Positions 44,943 to 56,800 are shown, numbered from the stretch's first letter. The stretch is 64,000 bases of DNA from Lentinula raphanica (GCA_027919835.1 JANVFP010000007.1:1054001-1118000); one strand, 5' to 3'. The notes: generated by a model from the letters alone, not told the origin. Made by a program: numbers and translations.

Positions 44943-45275
44943 TCATTTGATCATCTCATCAAGGAAGAAGTCAAAATTATGAGCCAGCATATCACGCAAA
45001 ATTGCCTGATATCCACCAATCCACACGTTACTCTGCTCCGCTGCAGATGAGTTGAATATCCATTCTCCATCATCACCCACCAGTTCAGTCCACTGCGCAG
45101 GATTACAGTGTTTCTGGCAGAACTCATCACTTTCCTTGTGTTTGGACTTGAAATGAAAAACATCCACGGGGAGCATCGTTCCACGGAAGTAATCATCTCG
45201 TTGAGCTTGTAAGTGGCTTTGCAGGTGACAGTTATTGTCATAGAAGACAACGTCTGGAAGATCTTGTGGATTTGG
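44943..45275 (-). pseudogene. CxC5/CxC6-type KDZ-associated protein, C-terminal part
   Basis: Read from 45,275 down: PQDLPDVVFYDNNCHLQSHL, DVFHFKSKHKESDEFCQKHC, NPAQWTELVGDDGEWIFN, SSAAEQSNVWIGGYQAILRD and HNFDFFLDEMI, then a stop. I recognise this as the conserved C-terminal region of proteins annotated as CxC5/CxC6-like cysteine clusters associated with KDZ transposases (from memory). The N-terminal cysteine cluster is missing: F4 starts at 45,276 and no continuation is found beyond it. Function unknown; association with KDZ elements fits the E elements around it. Confidence 0.7.
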
Positions 45276-48200
45276 CAGCTGAAGCTGTAAAAACTCCGCG
45301 AAGTAGTCCGATAAGTCTCCACCACAGCTTCGCGAAGTAACAGGACTCGCTCTCGAAGCTCAACAAACCCTTCCGGGTAGGCCAGTAGGGCTCCGGGGGG
45401 TGCTCGGCTATTTAGTATATTTAATAATATTTTAATTCTTTGATTATTTAATAGATATATTATAATAAATCTACTTTGCGAAGCTGTACTGCACTTCACG
45501 AAGTGACTACATTTACGGCAATCATGAAATCAGGTAAATTAGGGTTAGATCATTACGTCATTGATTTCCTTTTTGGGTTATGATATTTTTGAATAGAAAA
45601 AAACATAGAATGATATTATTGATCTTGAGGTGCTAAAACATGACAGAGGAAACCAAAAATAGCTACAATGAGGTATTGGCTACCTCAGGCACATCAAAAT
45701 TGCCTAAAAAGGAAATTGGTCCAAAAATAGAACTTGATCTCATCAGATAGCAAAAAATCTGAAAAAATCATAAAAAATACTCAAGAAATTCAGGGTTGCC
45801 TCATTGGCCCTGAAAATGCAAAATAAAAAAAAATACGCGACAAGTGTAAAAAATGTTATCACTCCAAATCATACTAAATCTAGGTATATATGATGTACAT
45901 GCTATTTTTAGCACACCTAGTACCCTCAGACACTTAGAATGGCTTATATCATTCAATATATTCAGCACACTCAATGCTTATTAAACTTAACACACTTGTT
46001 AATGAAAAAACTCAGGACAGTAGTAATATATATTATACTCAATACACTTAACGCACTCAACAATGAAAAACCTCAGAACAGTGTTCATGTGTGTTATACT
46101 TAAAACTCATAATACACTTAACAATGAAAAGTCTCGGAACAATACTAATGTATATTATACTCAACACACTTCACAATGAAAAAACTCGGAACAGTGCTCA
46201 TGTGTGTTATACTTAATACACTTCATCAATCAATATAACACACTTCACAATCAAAAACTTGGAGTAGTGTAATCACTCATTATACTTATCATACTGAACA
46301 CACTTCATCAGTAAGTATAACACACCTATAATGGGACATTGTTATACTATAACACACATATGACAACGAGTTTTGGGCGCTTATGGGCGCTTATTTGGTG
46401 TTTTTGAGTCGAAAATCATTGATAACACACTCAATAATTTTTTATGTGGGCTTTATATTGTGTCAGAATGTTGTTTATATCATACCTTCCTAGATACAAT
46501 TTGGAGAACCAAAAAATACAGCCTATAGAGCTGGATATATGATGATCTTTTATGATTTTACACTGTTTTGTGTAAATCACAGTGCATACATCCATGTTAT
46601 GAAGTCAAACTCCTTCTGGGCAATGAAAGGAGACATCCTACAACCTATTCTATGCTTACTCTGTGTCATAAAGCCAAGAGATCTACAATGGGAGTCATTG
46701 GGTATGACATCTGTAGTTACATGCAAGTATACATATCACCAATATACATGAAATATGTAGATGTATATTACAGAATCCAATGGTCATGATGAGTATCTGG
46801 ATCATGTTCATACACTGTTAGTAGACTGTAGGAGTGCTCTCCCCATGAGACAGCTTTGGTATCTATGCAATACATGGACATATGTATTGTCATTTACCTA
46901 AAACACTGTTAAATCATAAAAGATCATGATATAGCCATCCCTACAGGCTGTAATTTTGAGTTCTCCGAATTGTATCTAGGGGAGTATGATGTATACAACA
47001 TCCTGACACAACAGAAAGTCCTCACAAAAATATTTGAGTGAGGTATTAATGAATTTCGACTCAAAAACATCAAATAAGCGCCCATAAGCGCCCAAAACTC
47101 GTTGTTATATGTGTGTTATAGTATAACAATGTCCTATTAAAGGTATGTTATTCTTACTGATGAAGTGTGTTCAGTATGATAAGTATAATGAGTGATTACA
47201 CTACTTCAAGTTTTTGATTGTGAAGTGTGTTATATTGATTGATGAAGTGTATCAAGTATAATACACATGAGCACTGTTCCGACTTTTTTCATTGTAAAGT
47301 GTGTTGAGCATGATATACATTAGTATTGCTCTGAGACTTTTCATTGTTAAGTGTGTTATGTGTTTTAAGTATAACACACATGAACACTTTTTTGAGGGTT
47401 TTCATTGTTGAGTGTGTTAAGTGTGTTGAGCATGATATACATTAGTATTGTTCCGAGACTTTTCATTGTTAAGTGTATAATGAGTTTTAAGTATAACACA
47501 CATGAACACTGTTTCTAGGGTTTTCATTGTTGAGTGTGTTAAATATGTTGAGTATAATATACATTAGTATTGTTCCAAGACTTTTCATTGTTAAGTGTAT
47601 TATGTGTTTTAAGTATAACACATATGAACACTGTTTTGAGGTTTTTCATTGTTGAGTGTGTTAAGTGTATTGAGTATGATATATATTACTACTGTCCTGA
47701 GTTTTTTCATTAACAAGTGTGTTAAGTTTAATAAGCATTGAGTGTGCTGAATATATTGAATGATATAAGTCATTCTAAGTGTCTGAGGGTACTAGGTATG
47801 CTAAAAATAGCATGTACATCATATATACCTAGATTTAGTATGATTTGGAGTGATAACATTTTTTACACTTGTCGCGTATTTTTTTTTATTTTGCATTTTC
47901 AGGGCCAATGAGGCAACCCTGAATTTTTTGAGTATTTTTTATGATTTTTTCAGATTTTTTGCTATCTGATGAGATCAAGTTCTATTTTTGGACCAATTTC
48001 CTTTTTAGGCAATTTTGATGTGCCTGAGGTAGCCAATACCTCATTGTAGCTATTTTTGGTTTCCTCTGTCATGTTTTAGCATCTCAAGATCAATAATATT
48101 ATTCTATGCTTTTTTCTATTCAAAAATATCATAACCCAAAAAGGAAATCAATGACGTAATGATCTAACCCTAATTTACCTGATTTCATGATTGCCGTAAA

Positions 48201-48438
48201 CGTAGTCACTTTGTGAAGTGCAGTACAGCTTTGCAAAGTAGATTTATTATAATATATCTATTAAATAATAAAAGAATTATTAAATATTATTAAATATACT
48301 AAATAGCTGAGTACCCCCCGGAGCCCTACTGGCCTACCCGGAAGGGTTTTTTAAGCTTCGAGAGCGAGTCCTGTTACTTTGCGAAGCTGTGGTGGGAACT
48401 TATCGGATTACTTCGCGAAGTTTCTACAGCTACGGGTG
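45276..48438. mobile_element. Fold-back element F4 (3.2 kb)
   Basis: Left end CAGCTGAAGCTGTAAAAACT, right end TACAGCTACGGGTG. Arms nearly identical to F2's. CTTCGCGAAG at 45,328-45,337 and 48,411-48,420. Loop about 46,560-46,885, same orientation as F2. No target duplication: flanks GATTTGG and ATTAAT do not match, and two different truncated genes abut its ends. Contains the uninterrupted target site of the 26,162 element. Confidence 0.9.
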
Positions 48439-49279
48439 ATTAATTTCATACACAGGTCAGACGTCGCAAGCCAATAACTACAAAGAACGAAATCGCTTTC
48501 TGGCGGTCGAACATGAAATGTTCCCTCGACGCTTGACGGCCTGGAATGATGCTCAACTGAAGCTGAAGAACTTTCATGGTCATATTGGCAATTCTCTACT
48601 GGAGTCCCCTTTGATAGATCCCGCGCTCTTCGTTTCTCCAGATAACTCCTTCAGAACTATGCTTTTCATGATGTGGTTGCGAGTCCAGCCGGTCTTCCTG
48701 TGGCGTCTCAGCTTGCCAATGCGACCAAAGTTCTATAGCAATAAAGATTGGCGTAAAATGTTGGAGGCTGCAGATGGACTAAAGCTATCAAGTTTAAAGG
48801 GTCAAGCTGAGATGCTCCAGGAGCTCAAAGATGTAGTGTTGGACTCTCGTCAATATGGTATCGAGATTGATGCTAACAACCTCGCATCCACTACCGTGTT
48901 TTGGAAAGGAGCACCAGTTCTCGTTTTGAACAACGGGATGCCAGAGTCAGACGTCGTTCGAGCAGCAGTATGGGAGCTTTATGAGATCAATTTCCGACTG
49001 GAGCTTCTTCTACTCGATCGCGAACTCGTCCCAGAGCCGATTGGAGAAGACGAACGTACTAGGCAACTTCGGCATGAATGGCTGGATCACGAAATGATCG
49101 TCAATCAGTGTTGGCCCGGTCTTTTGTTTCGACCAGATCCCATGCTTTCAGGTCTCTCTTCTTACGACAAATCTCTTGACACTTTTCCTAAACGAATCCC
49201 TTTCTTGAAGGCATTTCATAATGTGGTGCGATCTTGGCCAGGACCAAAACCTGCAGAGTTGATAGCCAGTTTCCTGTAG
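48439..49279 (+). CDS. Uncharacterised agaric protein, 5' truncated
   Basis: Open from an acceptor-like CACAG at 48,451-48,455 (TSQANNYKERNRFLAVEHEM) to TAG at 49,277. The conserved core resembles a large agaric family of unknown function: WKGAPVLVLNNGMPESDVVR, AAVWELYEINFRLELLLLDR, then FKAFHNV-like RSWPGPKPAELIASF at the end. No catalytic motif is visible. The 5' end is cut by F4, so upstream exons are missing; from 48,439 on the frame has no stop. No GC-rich promoter is visible. Could still be translated only if a Met such as that at 48,518 serves as start. Confidence 0.55.
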
Positions 49280-49458
49280 TTGATACGAACGACCTTACAC
49301 CTGTCTATAATTTTGAGGTAGCATTGGCTAATTATCATGCTAGGACCTTTCTCAAAGTATTTCAAAGACCTGCTACATTACCATATTATCTTTGAATTAT
49401 GTAAGCACTCAAAATGAAGTATTCGCTATATGCAACTAGTATTTCTCTTCCGTCTGTC
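49280..49458. other. Short intergenic gap
   Basis: AT-rich sequence between two genes; contains ATGAAGTATTCGC at 49,414, in frame with the next gene, so the next start may be 49,414 rather than 49,459. Confidence 0.35.
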
Positions 49459-49746
49459 ATGTCGTCTCGACCTCATCCTCCTCGTCCAACAAGAAGACCT
49501 GTGCTACATTCTCAAAACAATACTCCCACTTCTTCGTCTCAAATTTCACAACCTCAATCGACATCTCAAACTCATCAAGCATCTGTATCCGCAGGATCTC
49601 AAACAACAAGCAATGAAGACTGCCCAGAAGTGCCCAACGCTAGAAAACGCAAATACGATCAGTTTAAAGAGAAGGCTGCCAAGGAACGTCCTGCTCACAA
49701 GTAGGTGCCTTCTATCTCAGCTCATACTTCTGATTGATATTTCATA

Positions 49747-50777
49747 CATCAGGAAAAACACTCTAGGCCTAGGCAACTGTGAGTCTCTTTGAGGCTCTCT
49801 AGAGGGCCTACATGCTTAGGAGAGCTAGAAAGCACTGAGGAAAATGGGCATTTCTTAGGCAACCTCAAAGGAATATACTTTGATCTGAGAGCACCTCAAG
49901 AAATGGCTAATTCCTAGAGACTCTGAAAGTACCTCAATGGCCTAGGTTGCCCAGGTAACCCAGGTCACTAAACTGCTTTGAAGTGCTTTGAGGGTCTTTG
50001 AGGATCTTTGAGTGTCTTTGCAGAGCTTTTTAGCAACTTTTAATATCAAATTAAATGAAGAAAACATCACCCAAATAGGAAATTACATAAGTGCATTGCA
50101 GAACTTTCTTAATTTAGAAGGTACATGCATCAAAAATTCCAATTGACAACTTTGACAAGATCTTGTTTCAATGATATATTTGGCCTGCCACCGTGAACCA
50201 TGTACAATCAAAAAGTTTGTCACATGGTCAAAACACATCTATAGTTATATCAACTACATGTCTACATGTTGTATATGTTATCATATCTCAATGAAAGACT
50301 TTATATATAACATTTATAGATTAGATTCTCTATATAATTTAGTAATTTAAATAGTACATTACAAAATCTTGTAATTATATAAGTCTTACACAATATAATA
50401 TGATTAGAAATTACATAATACTAGGATTGAAATAGAATGTAATGTAAAATAGAAATAAAAGGAATCAATTGATTTTTATTCATATTATTTGCTTCTGAAA
50501 GCATCTCAAAGCACCTCAAAGACACTCAAAGATCCTCAAAGACACTCAAAGATCCTCAAAGACACTCAAAGACCCTCAAAGACCCTCAAAGATCCTCAAA
50601 GCACTTCAAAGCACTTCAAAGCACCCCAAAGAATACCTCAAGACTTTCAGGTGGCTGAGAGTGCCTAGGATTTGGGGGGTATCTTTGCAGGCTTTGGGGG
50701 CTCCAAAGCCTTGAAAGGCTCTAGGGGGCCTGAGAGCAGCTTTTAGTGGCTGAGGGCTCAGTACATTTTTCCTGATG
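49747..50777. mobile_element. E5: KDZ-like element in an intron
   Basis: CATCAGGAAAAACACTCTAG ... CATTTTTCCTGATG, TA duplicated (49,745-49,746 and 50,778-50,779). Left array of GTCTTTGAGGATCTTTGA units (49,990-50,020) and right array of CTCAAAGATCCTCAAAGA units (50,500-50,620). Central block TGTACAATCAAAAAG at 50,201-50,215. The splice acceptor TAG at 50,778-50,780 uses the duplicated TA. Confidence 0.92.
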
Positions 50778-51141
50778 TAGCAACGATTGTTTAAACCCTT
50801 TTCGCAAGGCTGGCAAGCATTGGTGCTTTCTAATTAACCCAATTAATGATATCAAGTCTACCATTTATCTCAGTGTGGCAAGAGATTACAAGTCTGCGCT
50901 CGAACTACGACGGCAAGAATGACTCCTTCAACATCAAGAGGAACGACAACGCAAGGCCGAACGTTTAGGCATTGATATATCTGAATTGGAGTCCAAATTG
51001 CCTGAAGAAGACGACTCTGAAGATGAAGATGATCTCGATGACAGCATTACTACTGATGAGCAAGAGAGGTATGTGCATATATGTGTTCAAATACTTATTT
51101 TTATACTAATGTTCTTGATAATCCAGGCTCGAAACTCATAA

Positions 51142-51422
51142 CATCAGGAAAAATTTTCTCATCTCTAGAGTCCCAGAAATACCCCCCAATTCCTAGGTAG
51201 TCTCAGAGAGCCTAGAGTATCTGAGTTCTTTGAGGCTTCTAAAAATTCTCTGGGTGCTTTCTGGTGCTTTCTGGTGCTTTCTGGTGCTTTCAGATGCTTT
51301 CAGGATCTTTCAGGATCTCTAGGATGTTTTTTGATCTTTCAAAGTTCACAAAAATCTCTGAGCAGCCTAGGAATTGGGGGGTATCTCTGGGGACTCTAGA
51401 GATGAGAATATTTTTCCTGATG
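51142..51422. mobile_element. E6: KDZ-like element (281 bp)
   Basis: Long TIR CATCAGGAAAAATTTTCTCA with TACCCCCCAATTCCTAGG, target duplication AA (51,140-51,141 and 51,423-51,424). Inner direct repeats TGGTGCTTTC. Nearly identical to E2 without its insert. Removing it with one AA restores LETH|KRHRIDNYNKF in the host gene. Confidence 0.93.
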
Positions 51423-52663
51423 AAACGACATCGTATTGATAACTATAACAAGTTTTCATCTACCTTTCCCAAGCTCACAAAACGGTTGCTCGAGACCATT
51501 CAGAATAAAGACATCGAAATGTTTAATATTTGTGTTAGTGTTGTAAGTGTCCTCTCTTTCTATGTGATGCTTTTGTAACAGATAGATTTGTTTGTATAGA
51601 TTGTTGACACGTGTGATAGTATTCAATGCCGAAACTCCAGCGCTCTCAAGGATCGAGTACTTCAGTGGATCCCAAAGGTTTGGCACCTCAAGACCAAAGA
51701 AAGCGAAGGTGATTTCCCGTATCCCAAAACCGGTAGGATTGAGAAGAGTGGCCGTGGAGTAGAGAACAAAATCATAGCACTTTTGTTATGTCCTCACAAC
51801 CGTATGAAAGACGTGTTTGGCAAGTCGTCAGCCACTCGTACAAAGTATTTATATTTCTAGTCTACAAGATTCGTCTGGCTAATACATCCATAGACTACTG
51901 GACCAGCTCAAGAATCACGACATTCCTCTGGTAGCTTCTGGTCGACCTTTGCTACTATATGATACGCAGGAGATGCAATTCAGTAACAGGTGGACTGGTT
52001 ATCTGCGAGGGCTTCTCCTTGTTTATGTGATTTCTTTTTCTCTTAGCAGTTTTTCTTCTTAGTCACATAATTTTTCAGGCCCTTCGAGCAATGCTCAAAG
52101 GTCCCAGTGCTGCGCTAGGGCCAAAGGTATTGAAGATGAAGAAAGGAAATGCCGAACTCCTTGGTGTTTCAAGAGTAACACCGGAGATGATCGCATACGC
52201 TGCGTTACAAGTACTGTTTACTTTCTCTTCATCTCCTTACATTATTTGATACTTTGTCAGGTTCGTTTCAATCTGTGTACTCTGCAGGAGTTCACCAATG
52301 TCGACGGCGAATTTAACTTTGAAGACTTCTATCACATCATCGTCGATTCAATTGCAGAAGGTACCTAGAAATCTGAAAAGTGGGGCAAAGAGTTGCTTGA
52401 ATGGTGGAATATGTGAGTTGCTATACTTCAGTTGTTCTCAACCTTACGTCTTCCTCAAGGAAAGTTTTCCCTGAAGCGAGTGCCTCACCAAGTACGCCGT
52501 CAGATGATACGCTCTTCGGTGATGATCCAGATGCTCCGCCAAATCCGGAGTTGGACGACTACATTGACTCTGAGGATGAAACTGCTAGCGGTGGTCCCAC
52601 TGACGGAAGCGATGGTTGAAAAACGGTGAGGGTTTGAAAAGTGTTTATACATAGTTATGTCCG

Positions 52664-52721
52664 CTTGCTACCATCTGTTTGCTACCGTCTGTTTGAGATC
52701 GTCTGTTTGCTACCGTCTATG
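52664..52721. repeat. 15-bp tandem repeat
   Basis: About four copies of TTGCTACCGTCTGTT, one with GAGATCGTC in place of CTACCGTC. Confidence 0.75.
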
Positions 52722-53165
52722 TTATAATCAAGTTATCCATTATCCGGGACTGTTTGTACATGTACGTATTCTTCATGACTCTGAGCGAATCTTCTGGCTG
52801 CATGACTCATGAGGCAGTATGTCCCAATGACTAATTGATATGTCACCGATGGGACCCATTACATAGTACAAAATCCGTTCAATTGCGTTTTATTCCATTT
52901 CATACCATTGTATCAGACTCTCAACCAACTCTCAACCCTTTGTAACATCGTTATATCATTTGAATTGCACTCCATCATGTTCTGGTGCATCCTTGGACAA
53001 TGCTATAGCCATCAATTTGCATGGATCGTATTTTGCCAATTCGCTTATCATTCATAGTGTATGGTTTGTTCTATTTTTCGCTGTACCTCAACTGTAACCT
53101 CAACTGATTCACATGATTTATTGCTCAAGGTGATTTATTTTGTATCATAATGATAGTCTACAATC

Positions 53166-53185
53166 TACACTAGCCGCCCTTTTGG
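53166..53185 (+). other. Copy of the putative Helitron 5' motif
   Basis: TACACTAGCCGCCCTTTTGG, identical to the reverse-strand motif at 24,848-24,867; here preceded by TC, as expected for a Helitron 5' end. The sequence after it, GCGATGTGGCAGCGAG, differs from the other copy (TGATGCAGGTCTATAC). Confidence 0.45.
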
Positions 53186-53899
53186 CGATGTGGCAGCGAG
53201 TGTAAACATGCAAGATATACTGCTCGCTCCGAGTCTCCTGATCTTGCTTCAAGGTATCAATACGCTACAAGCATGAAGGTCGTCCTTGATTCGAATACTT
53301 ACACAAAAGTTGAGACGAGAGAAGAACGGGCGCCAATTTGTCTCTTTGGGCGCTTGCTAACTCAACACAGGTCATGCTTCTACTTCAATTTCGAACATCT
53401 CGAGCCTTATCGACCTAGTTTTCCCTAAATGCGACGAACACGCAAGATGAAAAGAGGGCTGATGAAGAAGACCATGGAGAGGTCGGAAGTTTACGACGAG
53501 GTTGAGCGTATGGTGCGGGAATCACTAGGGAACAAGGATGAAGAGTGAGAGCGACTGAGAGCGAAGGATCGAGGGAACAGGCTCAGAGGTTATAAAGAAC
53601 AGAGAACACGAGGGTACAGACCTTCTCCCCCCATACCATGTCAATCTATCTCGCTTTGTTTGGGCTAGCAAGCCACGACGGAGGTATGTGCGATGGATTT
53701 ATCATTTCAATAAACGGGGATCGGATACATAATACTCTGGAAACTCAGGCATACGACCATGAATCACCATCGACATCTATTGTCGATTATCCCCTCACCC
53801 CTTCACCGTATCGTTACGCCTCAAGTGGTTCCACACGACGAAATTGACAGTGTCTGCTATAGGACGATCACTGTCAGTTTGTTTCGGAGGGGAGCTAGG

Positions 53900-56800
53900 A
53901 CGCCTGTCAAGTTCCAACGAGATAACGGAGCATGTCACGTTCGGTGTCTGGGCTTACTATTGAACAGATTGCGTGTCTGAGGAGAAGACAAAATCGAGCT
54001 GCTAATAGGGAGAGCAAAAGGCGGCGGGGGAGACTAGGGGAGAGAGGCAATAACTGTTTCGAAGGTATGTTTCCCTCTCCCTCTCGCTCACTCTTTGCCT
54101 CTGGCTTATCTCATTTCAGGTTCTAGTGGCTGACCCGTCTTCCGCCAATCTTGTGCCCCTCTCTGTCTCGAATACACGAAACATCTGGATTAACGCTAGC
54201 GACTACTAGTTGCAAACGAAATAATAATAATTTATAAGAATAGATTGGAATGACGAGACAAAACGCACAACGAGAAACGAGGAACTCAAACTCGTCGTCG
54301 AGGTGTATACGCGTTTCGCGTTCGTTGTGACCTACGGACGGCGAGACATAAGGGGAAGGGGGAAGGGAAGGGGTACGGGTACTCGAAGGAAAAAGTCGAA
54401 CACGGGGCTCAGTACGCGACGACTCAAGATACTAGTACATATAGCATGAGACGTTCTGAACGTTCCGTGTCTTGCCTCGTACACCTGCACCTTCGGTGCT
54501 CACATCCTCTCAAGCTTTCTTCATACCTCTCCACTTCCTTCCACACCCTTTCTCATTCTAAGCCCACTCAAGCTCCATCGATCTCCAGGTTCTCTCCCTC
54601 GGCCCCTCTCCCTCTCCCCTCTCTTCCCTTTTCCGCCCCTTTCGCCATCGTCGTTATTCTTCCCCTCCTCCAAACGGAGCTATGGACTAAGAAGGAGGGA
54701 GCGAGGGGAGAACGACTCTGCGTACCGGGTATACCTATATCGCCTGTCGTTTGCTGTTGTTCCACATATACTCAAGAATCTCTCACCCGCGATGACCACT
54801 GCCCGATGGAACGGTAACATCAACTTCTACTACAACAATGGAACCCGCCAATACCATACCTATCAGAGGCGAATTGCCACGACGAGACCACAGTTGTAGA
54901 TGTGGAATCTTTCGACGTTCCCGCGTTCGATCATAGGAAGGGCTTAAATAACGCCAGCTTGTCTTGCGAGAGTCGGCCTAGGGAGACTAGGAAGGGCTCG
55001 AAGGAGAGATGGAAGAGGGAAGAGGGTCACCGAGGACCAATTTGCAACGTCGAAGGGCTTGGGGAAGGTGGATTTAGCACATGAAGGAACATCTGGGTAT
55101 TCGTCAATGCATCCATGGCCCACAGGCTGGTACGATTACGCGTCAGATATTATATTACCATTGAATGTCGCACGTGAACCTCGTGCGTCTTCCTTCAGCT
55201 CAAGCTTCGAGCTCAAGCTTCAGCTTCACCCCTCTACAAGCCTCTTGCAAACGACGCTCGAACCCTCGAATCTCAAATCTGAAAATCCAATTCGCCGTTC
55301 AGACGTTAACCCGCTGACGATGGTCGAACTCGAGGGTCGAGAGTGTGCAGAGCACCGGAGATGGGTAGAGTATCAACGACGCGGTTGAAGAAGATTCGGG
55401 AAAGCAAGGCATGGGAAACCGAGAACGGACAAGAGGACAGAGTGGACAATTTTCCTTCAGCACTCAGGAGAGGAGTTTCGGATCAGGTACGTACTCCATG
55501 TCACCAAGAGAAAAACACTGTAACTGATACAGTTGTGTAGCTCGATACTCACCGGCACCACTCCTGCTCATTTTGCTCAACCCTGTCCGCTTTACGCTCT
55601 TACCTCATTGCACAATGTGGCTACGACGACAACGATGTCAAAAACCCTTCCGTTCTAACTCAACGAATTGAGATGCATGCACTGTGTACACGACGAAAGG
55701 AAGTTTGCTAAGCTTCAAAGCTTCAAGCTTCAAGCTTCAAAATCGGAGCCTACTTCGTCGTCCGTGCACGTAGCTTACTGTGCACGAGGGGTACAAGACT
55801 TTCACGGAGCAATCCGCCTCTTTACAACCTTCGAAATTCACCATACTCTTCCTGGTCCTCAGCCATACCCTTGCTCCCACTCCGGTACCGCAGAAACGAT
55901 ACACCTTCAAAGCTTCATATATGTCATATATCATAGCCTTTGTTCTTCTCTCCAATTTCTCAACCTCTTCCTTCCTATTCTCTTCCCCAGATGGATTCAG
56001 ATTCGGCGTACAATCGATCATCGCATTCCGTTGCGATCCCCCTTCCTTCAATTCATCCCAACGAATTCTCGTGGACGATGCGTGTGTGATTCCGCGGTAT
56101 ATCATCGCTTACGTCTCTGCTCTTGGGAAATGAGACGAGCATCCCTCGTTTGCAAGGGGAACTAGGGATAATTGATAAGATTATGGAATAGAGAGGATTT
56201 TGACTTTCAAAGCGGACGTGGAGAGTGATAGCAAGATCTACACGCGTTGGAGGAGAATAGGGCGATGGTGGGTGAGAGCAAGGGTGGACACGTAGATGAG
56301 AGGAGAGGGCACCGTGTATGATTTATGAACTATTTAGAGGTAAGTTTCCTCCTCCCTTCCTTGCCTCGCTTCGGCTTACCTATTTCTTCTCTAGTTATTG
56401 AACACCACGACGGTTTTTTAGTGGTGTCGTTCATTCGTTCCTATCCTGCATCAACTTCAACGATGATCGATGATCTCTAGTACGGACCGGCAGACTGAGA
56501 GGACGCTTTGATGAGGTGAACGATGATAATGTCGGAACGATGGGATAGGAATGGCTTCAGACCTAGGAGGAGGGGTTCTAAGAACGGGCTTACGCGATAT
56601 CGTAACGTACAACGATGTTTCCTCCCATTCAGTGCTCAAACGTTCAATCTGCAGAACTTTCAGTCTCAACACGTTTCACCGCCTTCTCTACAAGAACACT
56701 CTTCGAAACCCCTTCCTTCGCCCTCCACCGATCCCCTACTAATCCACTCTCGTCCTTCGGCGCCACCCTCTGATCTTTCTTGACGTCAAGGTCTTCCTGC

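Larger units (their letters stand above)
49459..52619 (+). pseudogene. DUF6698-like gene, eight exons, interrupted by E5 and E6
   Basis: Exons 49459-49700, 50781-51068, 51127-51141 continuing 51425-51542, 51600-51844, 51894-52020, 52079-52210, 52261-52412 and 52460-52619 join in phase to about 492 codons. Conserved regions: LELRRQE[stop]LLQHQEER, RRIDNY-like HRIDNYNKFSSTFPKL, ALKDRVLQWIPK, GRPLLLYDTQEM, ALRAMLKGPSAALGPK, VTPEMIAYAALQVRFNLCTL and SEKWGKELLEWWNMKVFP, matching what I recall of DUF6698, followed by an acidic tail. Lesions: TGA at 50,920-50,922, TAG at 52,366-52,368 and E6 in exon 3. E5 is in intron 1. Function of DUF6698 is unknown; these genes are often near transposons. Confidence 0.82.
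52620..53900. other. Intergenic interval with a small repeat and a Helitron-like end
   Basis: A 15-bp repeat TTGCTACCGTCTGTT occurs about four times at 52,664-52,721. A 20-mer shared with the Helitron region lies at 53,166-53,185. No convincing gene: the open frame at 53,638-53,847 lacks recognisable domains. Confidence 0.45.

Noticed and set aside
54446..54817. Possible secreted protein in the tandem array
   Set aside because: Low-complexity Ser/Pro/Leu content from CT-rich DNA; not conserved between units.
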